Made by a program: the position numbers and the translations under genes. 55,381 bases of DNA from an uncultured Thiodictyon sp. (GTDB lineage: Bacteria; Pseudomonadota; Gammaproteobacteria; Chromatiales; Chromatiaceae). The notes beneath the pieces are model-generated. The model did no database searches. It was not told where the DNA came from and was given only the letters and a program-made list of their open reading frames with translations. Below are positions 41,811 through 50,743 of the stretch, piece after piece. The number at the start of each line of letters is the position of its first letter. Position 1 is the first letter of the stretch. The stretch is taken from NCBI GenBank assembly GCA_903837595.1, contig CAILVI010000095.1, forward strand, positions 1 to 55,381, given 5' to 3'.

Positions 41811-42275
41811 TCAGATAGGCAGACGATCGCGCAGGCGCCCGGCCCAGGACTTTTGCTTGAGCTTGGCCTTGACCCCAACATCAATCAAGCACTCGACATA
41901 GCGCTGATCGCTCGACATGATGTGCCCGGTGAGCCAGACCTTGAGGAAGTGCATCAGCTCGAAACCGATGGCGGTCTTGCCGGCATCCACCTTCTGCTGG
42001 AATTCCACCACGCGGAGCATCAATGCCTCGTGTTGGGCCTTGTGTTCTGCGTAGCCCGGATAACGCAGGAGACGCATGAGGTTCTCCTCCGCCGCGAAGT
42101 GGCTTTGGGTGTAATCGGCGAGCCGTTCAAGCACGCCGCCCACTACGCTGGTGCTATGTCGCGCCTGGATCGCCTCATGCATCTCGTTGACCAAGCCAAG
42201 CAACACTTTGTGCTGATTGTCGATCTCGTCGACCCCGACGCTCAAGGCGTCGGACCACTCGAAGAAGGTTGTCAT
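41811..42275 (-). CDS. Bacteriohemerythrin 1 (154 aa)
   Basis: A di-iron, oxygen-binding hemerythrin of bacterial type. The ligand residues are visible in order: DEIDNQHKVLLGLVNEMHEA, SHFAAEENLMRLLRYPGYAE, HKAQHEALM and HIMSSDQRYVE. The last 20 or so residues (VKAKLKQKSWAGRLRDRLPI) form a basic tail that is shared with the neighbouring copy and not part of the standard fold. Hemerythrins in microaerophilic bacteria deliver or scavenge oxygen. ATG 42275 follows AGAGGTCC. It is a tandem duplicate of the gene at 42440-42904. Confidence 0.92.
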   Translation of the reverse strand: MTTFFEWSDALSVGVDEIDNQHKVLLGLVNEMHEAIQARHSTSVVGGVLERLADYTQSHFAAEENLMRLLRYPGYAEHKAQHEALMLRVVEFQQKVDAGKTAIGFELMHFLKVWLTGHIMSSDQRYVECLIDVGVKAKLKQKSWAGRLRDRLPI

Positions 42276-42439
42276 CCGGACCTCTTTGGGGCCATGCGGC
42301 GCGGCGTGCCGACACCGGGCGGTTCGTGATAGGTTAAGGAAAGCCTGCCTGCGTCCCTGATTCTTTCCAATCCGGGGGACATGACCTGCAGCCGGTCTTC
42401 TCAAGCAGGCGAACGACTGTAATCAATGCCGTGAGTGCA

Positions 42440-42904
42440 TTAGATAGGTAGACGATCGCGCAGGCGCCCGACCCAGGACTTCTGCGTGATCCTGGCCTTG
42501 GCCCCGGTGTCGATCAAGCATTCAACGTACTGCAGATCACTCCACATGATGTGATCGGTGAGCCAACTCTTGAGAAAGTGCATCAGCTCAAAACCGATGG
42601 TGGTCTTGCCGGCAGCCACCTTTTGCTGGAGTTCCAGCACGCCGCGGATCAGTTCCTCGTGTTCGGCCTTATGTGACTGATAGCCAGGGTAGTCGATGAT
42701 ACGCATCAGCCCCTCCTCGGCCGCGAAGTGGACCTTGGTGTAGTCGGCGAGCCGCGTGAGTATGTCGCCCACCACGGCGGCGCTTTGACGTGACTGGATC
42801 GCCTCGTGCATCTCGTTGACCATGCCAACCAGCAGCTTGTGCTGATTGTCGATCTCGTCGATCCCGACGCTCATGGCATCGGACCACTCGATGAACTGTC
42901 CCAT
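42440..42904 (-). CDS. Bacteriohemerythrin 2 (154 aa)
   Basis: Same length and design as its neighbour: DEIDNQHKLLVGMVNEMHEA, VHFAAEEGLMRIIDYPGYQS, HKAEHEELI, HIMWSDLQYVE and the basic tail ITQKSWVGRLRDRLPI. The two genes, including about 90 nt of leader (CCATGCGGCGCGGCG, then similar TGGTTAAG and GCCTGCCTG stretches), are direct repeats 629 nt apart, so the duplication copied gene and promoter region. Both could be expressed separately. ATG 42904 is preceded by AAGAGG. Confidence 0.92.
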   Translation of the reverse strand: MGQFIEWSDAMSVGIDEIDNQHKLLVGMVNEMHEAIQSRQSAAVVGDILTRLADYTKVHFAAEEGLMRIIDYPGYQSHKAEHEELIRGVLELQQKVAAGKTTIGFELMHFLKSWLTDHIMWSDLQYVECLIDTGAKARITQKSWVGRLRDRLPI

Positions 42905-42962
42905 CGTGACCTCTTGGGGCCATGCGGCGCGGCGCATACCAACACCGGCTGTTCGCGATTGG

Positions 42963-43472
42963 TTAAGAAACGCCTGCCTGGGTCTCTGCCTGGTCTGCGT
43001 CCGGGGAGCGCGACCAAGGGCCCGACTTGCCTCCGGTCTTCTCCAGCAGGCGAACGGTGGTGATGGTCATCCCGCGATCCGCCGCTTTACACATGTCATA
43101 GACCGTCAGGAGACTGACCTGAACGGCACACAGTGCCTCCATCTCGACCCCGGTCTGGCCAGTGGTCTCGACCGTTGCCCGGCAGTATACCGCCGATTCC
43201 GCCGCGCGGCTGTCAAGCACGACCTCCACCCGGGTCAACACCAGGGGATGGCACAGGGGCACGAGGTCCGCGGTCCGCTTGGCACCCATGATGCCGGCGA
43301 TGCGCGCAATGCCGAGCACATCGCCCTTGCGGTGCCCGCTCTGCTCGATCAGGACCAGCGTCTTGGGGTCCATCCGGATCAGACCCTCGGCCACCGCGAC
43401 GCGGCGGGTGGCGGGCTTGTCGCCCACATCCACCATGTGGGCCTCGCCCGCCGCGTTAAAGTGGGTCAGCAT
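42963..43472 (-). CDS. moaC: Cyclic pyranopterin monophosphate synthase MoaC (169 aa)
   Basis: MoaC acts with MoaA in the first step of molybdenum cofactor synthesis, turning the 3',8-cyclo-GTP intermediate into cyclic pyranopterin monophosphate. Recognisable segments: [45 protein letters not shown]-like [32 protein letters not shown] and [11 protein letters not shown]. The start codon overlaps the stop codon of ppa (TAATG), so translation is coupled. No other moa genes are in the window. Confidence 0.95.
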   Translation of the reverse strand: MLTHFNAAGEAHMVDVGDKPATRRVAVAEGLIRMDPKTLVLIEQSGHRKGDVLGIARIAGIMGAKRTADLVPLCHPLVLTRVEVVLDSRAAESAVYCRATVETTGQTGVEMEALCAVQVSLLTVYDMCKAADRGMTITTVRLLEKTGGKSGPWSRSPDADQAETQAGVS

Positions 43473-44020
43473 TAGAACGCCGGCTTCTCCGGGGCGTCCT
43501 CGAACATCTTCACACTCGCCAGGATCTCGGCCTTGGCCTCGTCGATGCCCTTCCAGCCGCCGACCCGAACCCACTTGCCCTGATCCAGGTCCTTGTAGTG
43601 CTCAAAGAAATGAGCAATCTGCTCGAGCAGGAAGATGGGCAGATCGCGGAAGCTCTCGACGTGGTGATAGCCCTTGAAGAGCTTGTCGATCGGCACTGCC
43701 AGGATCTTGGCGTCGTCGCCGGACTCGTCGGTCATGGTCAGCACGCCGACGGGGCGGCACTTGATAACCGAGCCCGGGATCAGCGGATAGGGGGCCAGCA
43801 CCAGCACGTCCACCGGGTCACCGTCGAGCGACAGGGTGTGGGGGACATAGCCGTAGTTGCAGGGGTAGTGCATGGCGGTGGACATGAAGCGGTCCACGAA
43901 CATGGCACCGGTCTCCTTGTCCATCTCATACTTGACCGGCTCCGCGTGCGACGGGATCTCGATGATGACATTGATCTCGTTCGGCACATTGGCGCCGCGG
44001 GATACCTTGGATAAATCCAT
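43472..44020 (-). CDS. ppa: Soluble inorganic pyrophosphatase, family I (182 aa)
   Basis: Family I pyrophosphatase hydrolysing PPi to phosphate with Mg2+. Visible: [40 protein letters not shown], the acidic active-site loop [15 protein letters not shown], and the later VDKLF-type loop with [20 protein letters not shown] 44020 agrees with the family; the open frame to 44143 has no support. Immediately upstream on the same strand ends hppA, after a terminator hairpin, so ppa probably has its own promoter. Having Ppa next to HppA and a PPi-dependent kinase is notable, because Ppa destroys the PPi those enzymes use. Confidence 0.95.
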   Translation of the reverse strand: MDLSKVSRGANVPNEINVIIEIPSHAEPVKYEMDKETGAMFVDRFMSTAMHYPCNYGYVPHTLSLDGDPVDVLVLAPYPLIPGSVIKCRPVGVLTMTDESGDDAKILAVPIDKLFKGYHHVESFRDLPIFLLEQIAHFFEHYKDLDQGKWVRVGGWKGIDEAKAEILASVKMFEDAPEKPAF

Positions 44021-44059
44021 GACTGGACCTCGTGTGGGTTCTAAAGGGGAAAAAGATGC

Positions 44060-44090
44060 CGAAAAATGGAAAGGACCCTTGCGGGTCCTT
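44060..44090 (-). terminator. Intrinsic terminator of hppA
   Basis: On the minus strand AAGGACCC and GGGTCCTT form a perfect 8-bp stem with a GCAA tetraloop (44090-44071), followed by TTTCCATTTTT. This is a standard rho-independent terminator about 80 nt after the hppA stop codon, just ahead of ppa. Confidence 0.75.
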
Positions 44091-44171
44091 CTCCAGGCGC
44101 CTGATGCGCCGATTGTAGTCCAGGAGACCGCCGGAAATCCCAATTAACGGGGTATCCGGCGGACGCCAGGC

Positions 44172-46181
44172 TTAGTGCATCAAGGGCACGATCAACAGGG
44201 CCACGATGTTGATGATCTTGATCAACGGGTTGATGGCCGGGCCGGCGGTGTCCTTGTAGGGGTCGCCGACGGTGTCGCCGGTGACTGCCGCCTTGTGGGT
44301 CTCGGAGCCCTTGCCGCCGTAGTTGCCGTCCTCGATATATTTCTTGGCGTTGTCCCAGGCACCGCCACCGGCGGTCATGGAGATGGCCACGAAGAGACCG
44401 GTGACGATGGTACCGATCAGCATACCGCCCAGGGCGATGGGCCCGAGGATCAGGCCAACCAGGATCGGCAGGCCCACCGGCAGCAGGGACGGGATCAGCA
44501 TCTCACGGATGGCATCCTTGGTGAGCATGTCCACGGCGCGGGAGTAATCCGGCTTCTGGGTGCCCTTCATGATGCCCGGCATCTCGCGGAACTGGCGACG
44601 GACCTCATTGACGATACCGCCGGCCGCACGTCCAACCGCCTCCATCGCCATGGCGCCGAACAGATAGGGCACCATACCGCCGATGAACAGGCCAATGATG
44701 ACCATGTGGTTGTTCAGGCTGAAGTCCGGCGTACCGCCCAGCGCATGGGTGTAATCGGCGAACAGGACGAGGGCGGCGAGACCGGCAGAGCCAATGGCAT
44801 AGCCCTTGGTGACGGCCTTGGTGGTGTTGCCCACCGCGTCCAGCGGATCGGTGATGCCGCGGATCTTCTCATCCATCTTGGCCATTTCGGCGATGCCGCC
44901 GGCGTTGTCCGTGATCGGACCATAGGCGTCCAGTGCGACGATGATGCCGGTCATGGAGAGCATGGCGGTGGCTGCAATGGCGATGCCATAGAGTCCGGCG
45001 AGCCAGAAGGAGACGAGGATGGCCAAGGAGATGACCAGCACCGGGGCGGCGGTCGCCTTCATGGACACGCCCAGGCCGGCGATGATGTTGGTGGCATGAC
45101 CGGTCTGGGAGGCCGCGGCGATATGACGCACCGGGGCATACTCAGTGGCGGTGTAGTACTCGGTGATCACCACCAGGGCGGCGGTCAGGGCCAGGCCCAC
45201 CAGGGAGGCCAGATACAGCGCGAAGTTCGCACCGGCAGTCGGGAGCGGGTGAACCATGAAGGTGATGGGCAGGAAGGCCACCGCAGCAATGCCGCCGGCC
45301 ACGGCCAGGCCCTTATAGAGGGCGATCATGATCTTGGCATCGCCCTCATTCGCCTTGACGAAGAAGGTACCGACCACCGAGCCGACGATGGACACGCCGC
45401 CCAGGACCAGCGGGTAGATCACCGCGTCGGTGCTTTTCACGAGCAGCCAGCCAAGCAGCATGGTGGCGACGGTGGTCACCGCATAGGTCTCGAAGAGGTC
45501 AGCGGCCATACCGGCGCAGTCGCCCACGTTGTCGCCCACGTTATCGGCGATGACCGCCGGGTTGCGTGGGTCATCCTCGGGGATGCCGGCCTCGACCTTA
45601 CCCACCAGGTCGGCGCCCACGTCGGCGCCCTTGGTGAAGATGCCGCCGCCCAACCGGGCAAAAATCGAGATCAAGGAGCCGCCGAAGCCCAGACCGACCA
45701 GCGCGTGCAGGATCTTGTCCTGATCACCGCCGACACCGCCCAGCATGGCGTAATAGCCGGCAACACCCAAGAGCCCCAGACCCACGACCAGCAGGCCGGT
45801 GATCGCACCACCGCGGAACGCCACCTGCAGTGCCGCATCCAGACCATTGTGGGCGGCCTGAGCGGTACGCACATTGGAGCGCACCGAGATGTACATACCG
45901 ATGTAACCGGTGGCGCCGGAGAGCACGGCACCGATCACGAAGCCAAACGCGGTATTCCAACCCAGAAAGACCCAGATGAAAACGGCGAGGATGCCGCCGA
46001 CGGCCGCAATCGTCGTGTACTGGCGATTGAGGTACGCCTGAGCGCCCTCTTGAATGGCGGCGGCGATTTCGCGCATGCGCGCGTTGCCGTCCGGCAATTT
46101 CAGAATCCACTGGACTGACCAGACGCCATATCCGATGGCCACCAGGGCGCATAAGATGGCGAAACTCGTACCAAATGACAT
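44172..46181 (-). CDS. hppA: Membrane-bound proton-pumping pyrophosphatase, K+-independent type (669 aa)
   Basis: HppA couples PPi hydrolysis (or synthesis) to proton movement across the inner membrane by about 16 helices. The active-site signatures are intact: [40 protein letters not shown] and the C-terminal [20 protein letters not shown]. The determinant motif is [10 protein letters not shown] at 451-460: lysine and threonine at these positions mark the potassium-independent proton pumps, as in Rhodospirillum rubrum. The PPi-dependent phosphofructokinase gene lies 332 nt upstream in the same direction. A terminator follows at 44060-44090. Confidence 0.96.
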   Translation of the reverse strand: MSFGTSFAILCALVAIGYGVWSVQWILKLPDGNARMREIAAAIQEGAQAYLNRQYTTIAAVGGILAVFIWVFLGWNTAFGFVIGAVLSGATGYIGMYISVRSNVRTAQAAHNGLDAALQVAFRGGAITGLLVVGLGLLGVAGYYAMLGGVGGDQDKILHALVGLGFGGSLISIFARLGGGIFTKGADVGADLVGKVEAGIPEDDPRNPAVIADNVGDNVGDCAGMAADLFETYAVTTVATMLLGWLLVKSTDAVIYPLVLGGVSIVGSVVGTFFVKANEGDAKIMIALYKGLAVAGGIAAVAFLPITFMVHPLPTAGANFALYLASLVGLALTAALVVITEYYTATEYAPVRHIAAASQTGHATNIIAGLGVSMKATAAPVLVISLAILVSFWLAGLYGIAIAATAMLSMTGIIVALDAYGPITDNAGGIAEMAKMDEKIRGITDPLDAVGNTTKAVTKGYAIGSAGLAALVLFADYTHALGGTPDFSLNNHMVIIGLFIGGMVPYLFGAMAMEAVGRAAGGIVNEVRRQFREMPGIMKGTQKPDYSRAVDMLTKDAIREMLIPSLLPVGLPILVGLILGPIALGGMLIGTIVTGLFVAISMTAGGGAWDNAKKYIEDGNYGGKGSETHKAAVTGDTVGDPYKDTAGPAINPLIKIINIVALLIVPLMH

Positions 46182-46513
46182 GAAAGATTCCTCGATCGTT
46201 AAGACTCAGGTGGGTATAGGCGGCGACTCACGCGACGGCGGGGTGGCCGACGCCACCGCAAGTCGTAACCTGGTTCGAGACCGCAGGCGACTGCAAGCCC
46301 CGGTTCGCGGATCGACCCGTCCGGTACCCCCTGGCCATGCCGACAGTCGAACCCACCCAGGATAAGCGCAACGACAGCGCTGTCATAGCGGCCGTTGGAC
46401 TGCAACCGGGTTGGATCGACTCACGGGTCTGGTCGAGGATCATAGCGGGCCTTGTGGTAAAGAAAGCCGGGCGCGAGGCGGGGGGCCGGGGTGCCCCCTC
46501 CCACACCGCCGCG
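46182..46513. other. Spacer between the PPi-phosphofructokinase gene and hppA
   Basis: This 332-nt interval contains no gene that I can support. On the minus strand it is long enough for a separate hppA promoter; no clear -35/-10 pair stands out. A G/C-rich tract next to the pfp stop codon (46478-46503) may fold but lacks a T-run. Confidence 0.4.
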
Positions 46514-47767
46514 TCAGAGTTTGAAGTCGCCGAGCTTCCGGGGAACCGGGGCGTTCTTCAGGGTGACGTAGCGGGGCAGGCCGTTTTCGTATGGTGGATA
46601 GTCCTCCCCTTGAATCAGCGGATACAGATATTCGCGGCACTTGTCCGTAATGCCGTAGCCGTCGGCGGTAATGAAGTCCGCCGGCATGAACTTCTCGACG
46701 TTCGCCACCTCGGACAATGGCGCATGGCCGATCTCCCAGACATAGGGAGACGAGGACTTGCGCACCACCGTGGGCATGATGGCGTTATGGCCGGCGATGG
46801 CGAGTTCCACCCCCGCCTTGCCCAGTGCATAGGCCTGTTCCACATCCGACTTGGACGCCAGGTGACGGGCGGCACGCTGGAGATAGTCCGCCACCGCCCA
46901 ATGGAACTTGTAGCCGAAGGCGTCCTTGATCATGTTGGCGACCACCGGGGCAGCACCGCCGAGTTGGGCATGACCGAAGGCGTCGCGGGTCCCTTGCTCG
47001 GCCAGGAAACGCCCATCCGGGTAGTGGCAGCCCTCGGAGACGCACACGATGCCATAGCCGTGCGCCTCGACCTTGGCCTTGACCGCGGCCAGGAACTTTT
47101 CCTGATCGAATTCGACTTCCGGGAACAGGGTCAGGACCGGGATGCCCTGATCGGCCACCAGGGCACCGGCGGCGGCGATCCAGCCGGCGTGGCGCCCCAT
47201 CACCTCGATCACGAAGATCTTGGTGGAGGTGGCACACATGGAGCGCACGTCGAAGGAGGCCTCGAGCGTCGAGGTGGCGATGTACTTGGCCACCGAGCCA
47301 AAGCCCGGGCAGTTGTCAGTAATCGGCAGGTCGTTGTCGACGGTCTTGGGCACATGGATGGCCTGGACCGGATAGCCCAGTGCCTCAGAGAGCTGAGAGA
47401 CCTTGTAGCAGGTGTCGGCGGAGTCGCCGCCGCCGTTATAGAAGAAGTAACCGATGTTGTGGGCCTTGAAGACCTCGATCAGGCGGTCATACTCACGCTT
47501 GTTGGCCTCCAGGCTTTTCAGCTTATAGCGGCAGGAGCCGAAGGCACCGGAGGGGGTGTAGCGTAGCGCCGCAATGTTCTCGGCCGACTCCAGGTTGGTG
47601 TCGATCAGGTCCTCGGTCAGGGCGCCGATGATGCCGTTGCGCCCGGCATAGACATTGGCGATCTTGTCCGGGTGGGCGCGGGCGGTCTGGATGACGCCGC
47701 AGGCGGAGGCGTTGATCACCGACGTGACGCCACCGGACTGTGCATAGAAGGCATTCTTCGCGGTCAT
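46514..47767 (-). CDS. pfp: Pyrophosphate-dependent 6-phosphofructokinase (417 aa)
   Basis: This enzyme reversibly phosphorylates fructose 6-phosphate with PPi instead of ATP. The PPi type is shown by GGGDSADT (112-119), where ATP enzymes have GGDGS, and by the catalytic loop PKTVDNDL (140-147), whose lysine replaces the glycine of the ATP type. MGRHAGWIAAAGAL and CHYPDGRFLAEQG-type segments support the family. GGGGAG precedes ATG 47767. In methanotrophs and sulfur-oxidising symbionts related enzymes also act on sedoheptulose phosphates in the Calvin cycle and supply PPi to HppA; that role here is inferred from the neighbouring hppA. Confidence 0.94.
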   Translation of the reverse strand: MTAKNAFYAQSGGVTSVINASACGVIQTARAHPDKIANVYAGRNGIIGALTEDLIDTNLESAENIAALRYTPSGAFGSCRYKLKSLEANKREYDRLIEVFKAHNIGYFFYNGGGDSADTCYKVSQLSEALGYPVQAIHVPKTVDNDLPITDNCPGFGSVAKYIATSTLEASFDVRSMCATSTKIFVIEVMGRHAGWIAAAGALVADQGIPVLTLFPEVEFDQEKFLAAVKAKVEAHGYGIVCVSEGCHYPDGRFLAEQGTRDAFGHAQLGGAAPVVANMIKDAFGYKFHWAVADYLQRAARHLASKSDVEQAYALGKAGVELAIAGHNAIMPTVVRKSSSPYVWEIGHAPLSEVANVEKFMPADFITADGYGITDKCREYLYPLIQGEDYPPYENGLPRYVTLKNAPVPRKLGDFKL

Positions 47768-48137
47768 TGGTCTCCCCTCGTTCTTTCTGGTCTTGATTTG
47801 CTACTGTATCCCCGCCGTCGCAACCCACCGGCGATGATCTCGGGTGGTACTGCGCGCGGCGGGTCAGGGTCGGCGGACGGGGGCCGCGGCACGACCAACG
47901 GCGACCAGTCGAGCCCCCGAATCTCTGCGGCCTGTGTCCCCCCGGACGTCTGACGGTGGCTCGCACCACGGGCCGACGCCGCCGCGCGAGACGCGCCAGT
48001 CCCTGGCAACCCGCTAAGGCTACAGAAAATCCCCATGCGCTCCAAGTCCTAAAATCGCTGAACCGTTAATGCATGGAATAGGGTGTTGAATCGCTCGCCG
48101 GCACGGCACCGTCGAAACCTGGGTCACGGGGGACATA
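47768..48137. other. Spacer upstream of pfp
   Basis: This 370-nt interval separates the ubiH/ubiI-like gene's 3' end from the start of pfp. Open frames on both strands lack ribosome binding sites and protein-like composition. The promoter of pfp is expected here on the minus strand; I cannot place it with confidence. Confidence 0.4.
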
Positions 48138-50684
48138 TCAGGGCCGCGCCAGGGGCGGCAGACCCGCGTTCAGACCGAGTGCACGGTCCATCAACAGGCG
48201 CTTGACCGGTGCCAGGCGGTCGGTGAGTGCGAGCCCCAGGCTGCGCACCTGGACCACCGGCGCGAGCTCTGTGCCGAACAGCCGCTTGAGTACGTCCATG
48301 GCGGCGAGCATCGCCAGATTGTCGCCACGGCGGGCGCGCTCGTAGCGGCGCAGGGTCCAGAGGCTCGCGAAGTCACGGTGTCGCTCCCGGGCAAGGTCCA
48401 GGGCGGCGACCAACTGCGCGGCATCCAGGAACCCGAGGTTGACGCCTTGCCCCGCCAGCGGGTGGACGGCATGCGCGGCGTCGCCGATCAGGGCGAGCCC
48501 CGGCTCCACATAGCGTTGCGCGTGCTGCAGACGCAGGGACACCGCCGCGCGCGGGCCGGCCAGGCACAGCCGACCCAGCCGGGCCTCGGTGGCCTCGGTC
48601 AGCGCATCAGAAAACGCCGCGTCGTCCAGGGCCAGCAGTTCATCCGCCCGCGCCCCGCTGGCCGACCAGACGATGGAACAACGCCCGTCGGCCAGGGGCA
48701 ACAGGGCCAGTGGCCCGGTGGGCAGGAAGCGCTGCCAGGCGGTCTCCTGGTGCCAGTCGGCCGGGGTGATGGTGGCGACGATCGCGCGCTGGTCATAGTC
48801 CCAGCCCTGGGTGGGGATCTGCGCCAGTTCCCTGATCAGTGAGTCCCGTCCGTCAGCGGCGACCAGGAGTCGCGCGCCTAGTGTGCGTCCGTCGGCCAAC
48901 ACCAGTCGGGGGCCGTCCGGGGTGCGCCGCAGCGCGGTGATGGTCGCCGGGCAGACGAGGGTGAGTTCCTGCGGTGACTCCAGCCGCTCCCACAGGGCCA
49001 GCTGGATCACCCGGTTCTCGACGATGTGGCCCAGGTCGGGCTCGCCCAGGTCCGCCGCGTCGAAGTGGATGCTGCCCCCACCCAACGCGTCCCAGACCCG
49101 CATCTGCCGGTAGGGACTGGCCCCCAATTCCGCGATACGCCCCCAGACACCAAGCCGCTGGAGCAGGCGCTGACTGGCGCGGGATAGGGCCGAGACCCGC
49201 AGATCGACATCACCGGCCGGCCAGGTGCGCCGGGGCGCACGCGCCTCCACCAGCGCGATCCGTAGCCCCTGGCCGGCGCAGGCCAGGGCAAAAGCGGCAC
49301 CGACCATGCCGCCGCCGACCACGATCACATCGAAGTCCTGGGGCGGGTCAGTGTGGGGGACCCGAGGGGCCGGGGCTGCTGAGTCTAGCGGCGCGGGCGC
49401 CGGGATCGGCGCCGGGGTCGGCCCCAGGGGCAGCCCCCGGGCCAGGCGCGGCGTGCGTCCGGACTGTCCCATGAAACGACGGGCCACCAACCGACGGACG
49501 GGGGGCAGCAGGTCCAGCCCCACCAGGCCGGCGTTGCGCGCCAGCCGCAGTGGCGCCCAGGACGGGACAAAGAGCCGCGCGAGCGTATCGGTGAGGACGG
49601 CCGTTGACTGTTGGTCACGCCCGCGCCACCGCTGGTAGGCGGCGAGCACCGGCGGAGCACCCGGGTCCGCGCCCTCGGCCGCGGCTTGGGCCAGTACGTC
49701 CGCCAGCGCGGCCACGTCGCGCAACCCCAGGTTGAACCCCTGGCCGGAGACCGGGTGGAGCGTGTGGGCGGCGTTGCCGATCAGCACCAGGCGCGGGTGG
49801 ACGGTCTGGCGGGTGAGCAGGAGCCGCAAAGGATAGGCCCGCCGGGGCGCCGCCTGGCCCAACCGCCCGAGCCGATACCCGAAGCGCTCCTGCAGCCGGA
49901 CCAGGAAGGCGTCGTCCGGCAACGCCAGTAGCCCCGCCGTCTCCTCCTCCCGGCAGGTCCAGACCACGGACCAGCGCCCGGCAGTCATCGGCAGCATGGC
50001 GAGCGGCCCGGTGTCAGTGAAGCGCTCGAAGGCCCAGCCCAAACGGGGGCGGTCCGGGGTCACGGTGGTGATCAGCGCGTCCTGACCGTAAGGGCGTTCC
50101 TCGACGGCAATCCCCTGGGCCCGCCGGACCGCCGAGTCGCCCCCGTCCGCGGCCACCACCAGGCGGGTGCGCAGCGTGCGCAACCCGTCGCGGCCCTCGA
50201 TCTGAAGTGAGACCGAGTCCGCCTCTACTCGCAGGCCGACCAGGCGGGCCGGGCACAGTAGTTCCACCCCCGGGGCCGCGGCCAGGGCCGGGCGGATGGC
50301 CGCCCCCAGCGCCCGGGCGGCGACCACGTAGCCCAGCGCCGGCAGCGCCAGCTCCGCCGGGTCGAGCCGGGTGAAGCCACCGGCGCCGCGCTCGCCGATA
50401 TGGATCTTGCGGATCGGTTCCGCCTCCGGGGCGATAGCGCCCCACAGGCCGCTCGCCTCCAGGATGCGGCGGCTGCCCCAGGACAGAGCCAGCACCCGCT
50501 CGTCGTAGCTCGGTTGGAGCGCAGCATCCGCCGCCACCGCCTCCACCAGGGCAATCCGCAACCCGGTCTGCGCCAGGGCGCAGGCCAGCGAGCCGCCGAT
50601 GGCGCCGCCGCCGACCACAACCAGATCGTAAGTGCAGTCGTCAGTCGTCAGTGGCTGGTCGGTAGCGTCTGGATAGCGATTCAT
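48138..50684 (-). CDS. ubiH-ubiI: Fused UbiH-UbiI-type FAD monooxygenase (848 aa)
   Basis: Two complete FAD-dependent aromatic hydroxylases are joined in one frame. N-half (about 18-408) resembles UbiH: FAD motif VVVGGGAIGGS (22-32), DERVLALSWGS, DG motif VVAADGGDSAVRR and LIGNAAHTLHPVSGQGFNLG (301-320). A 40-residue Pro/Ala linker (PTPAPIPAPAPLDSAAPAP) follows. C-half (about 451-848) resembles UbiI/UbiF: VIVVGGGMVGAAFA, DLRVSALSRAS, LLVAADGRDSLIRE and LIGDAAHAVHPLAGQGVNLG. In E. coli ubiH and ubiI are separate neighbouring genes after pepP and hydroxylate the ubiquinone ring; here order is kept but they are fused. Each half keeps its cofactor motifs, so both should be active. Confidence 0.92.
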   Translation of the reverse strand: MNRYPDATDQPLTTDDCTYDLVVVGGGAIGGSLACALAQTGLRIALVEAVAADAALQPSYDERVLALSWGSRRILEASGLWGAIAPEAEPIRKIHIGERGAGGFTRLDPAELALPALGYVVAARALGAAIRPALAAAPGVELLCPARLVGLRVEADSVSLQIEGRDGLRTLRTRLVVAADGGDSAVRRAQGIAVEERPYGQDALITTVTPDRPRLGWAFERFTDTGPLAMLPMTAGRWSVVWTCREEETAGLLALPDDAFLVRLQERFGYRLGRLGQAAPRRAYPLRLLLTRQTVHPRLVLIGNAAHTLHPVSGQGFNLGLRDVAALADVLAQAAAEGADPGAPPVLAAYQRWRGRDQQSTAVLTDTLARLFVPSWAPLRLARNAGLVGLDLLPPVRRLVARRFMGQSGRTPRLARGLPLGPTPAPIPAPAPLDSAAPAPRVPHTDPPQDFDVIVVGGGMVGAAFALACAGQGLRIALVEARAPRRTWPAGDVDLRVSALSRASQRLLQRLGVWGRIAELGASPYRQMRVWDALGGGSIHFDAADLGEPDLGHIVENRVIQLALWERLESPQELTLVCPATITALRRTPDGPRLVLADGRTLGARLLVAADGRDSLIRELAQIPTQGWDYDQRAIVATITPADWHQETAWQRFLPTGPLALLPLADGRCSIVWSASGARADELLALDDAAFSDALTEATEARLGRLCLAGPRAAVSLRLQHAQRYVEPGLALIGDAAHAVHPLAGQGVNLGFLDAAQLVAALDLARERHRDFASLWTLRRYERARRGDNLAMLAAMDVLKRLFGTELAPVVQVRSLGLALTDRLAPVKRLLMDRALGLNAGLPPLARP

Positions 50685-50743
50685 GAATCCGTCCGTCAGT
50701 CAAAAACTTGGCGTGCTTGGCGCCTTGGCGTGAGACATTGGGG

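Noticed and set aside
44175-46118. A 647-codon open frame on the plus strand opposite hppA
   Set aside because: Its composition (His, Gly, Asp, Gln-rich) is that of an antisense shadow of a GC-rich gene; hppA on the minus strand has all family motifs.
47764-48045. Small gene upstream of pfp on the minus strand
   Set aside because: Basic, low-complexity frame without ribosome binding site; it overlaps the expected promoter region of pfp.
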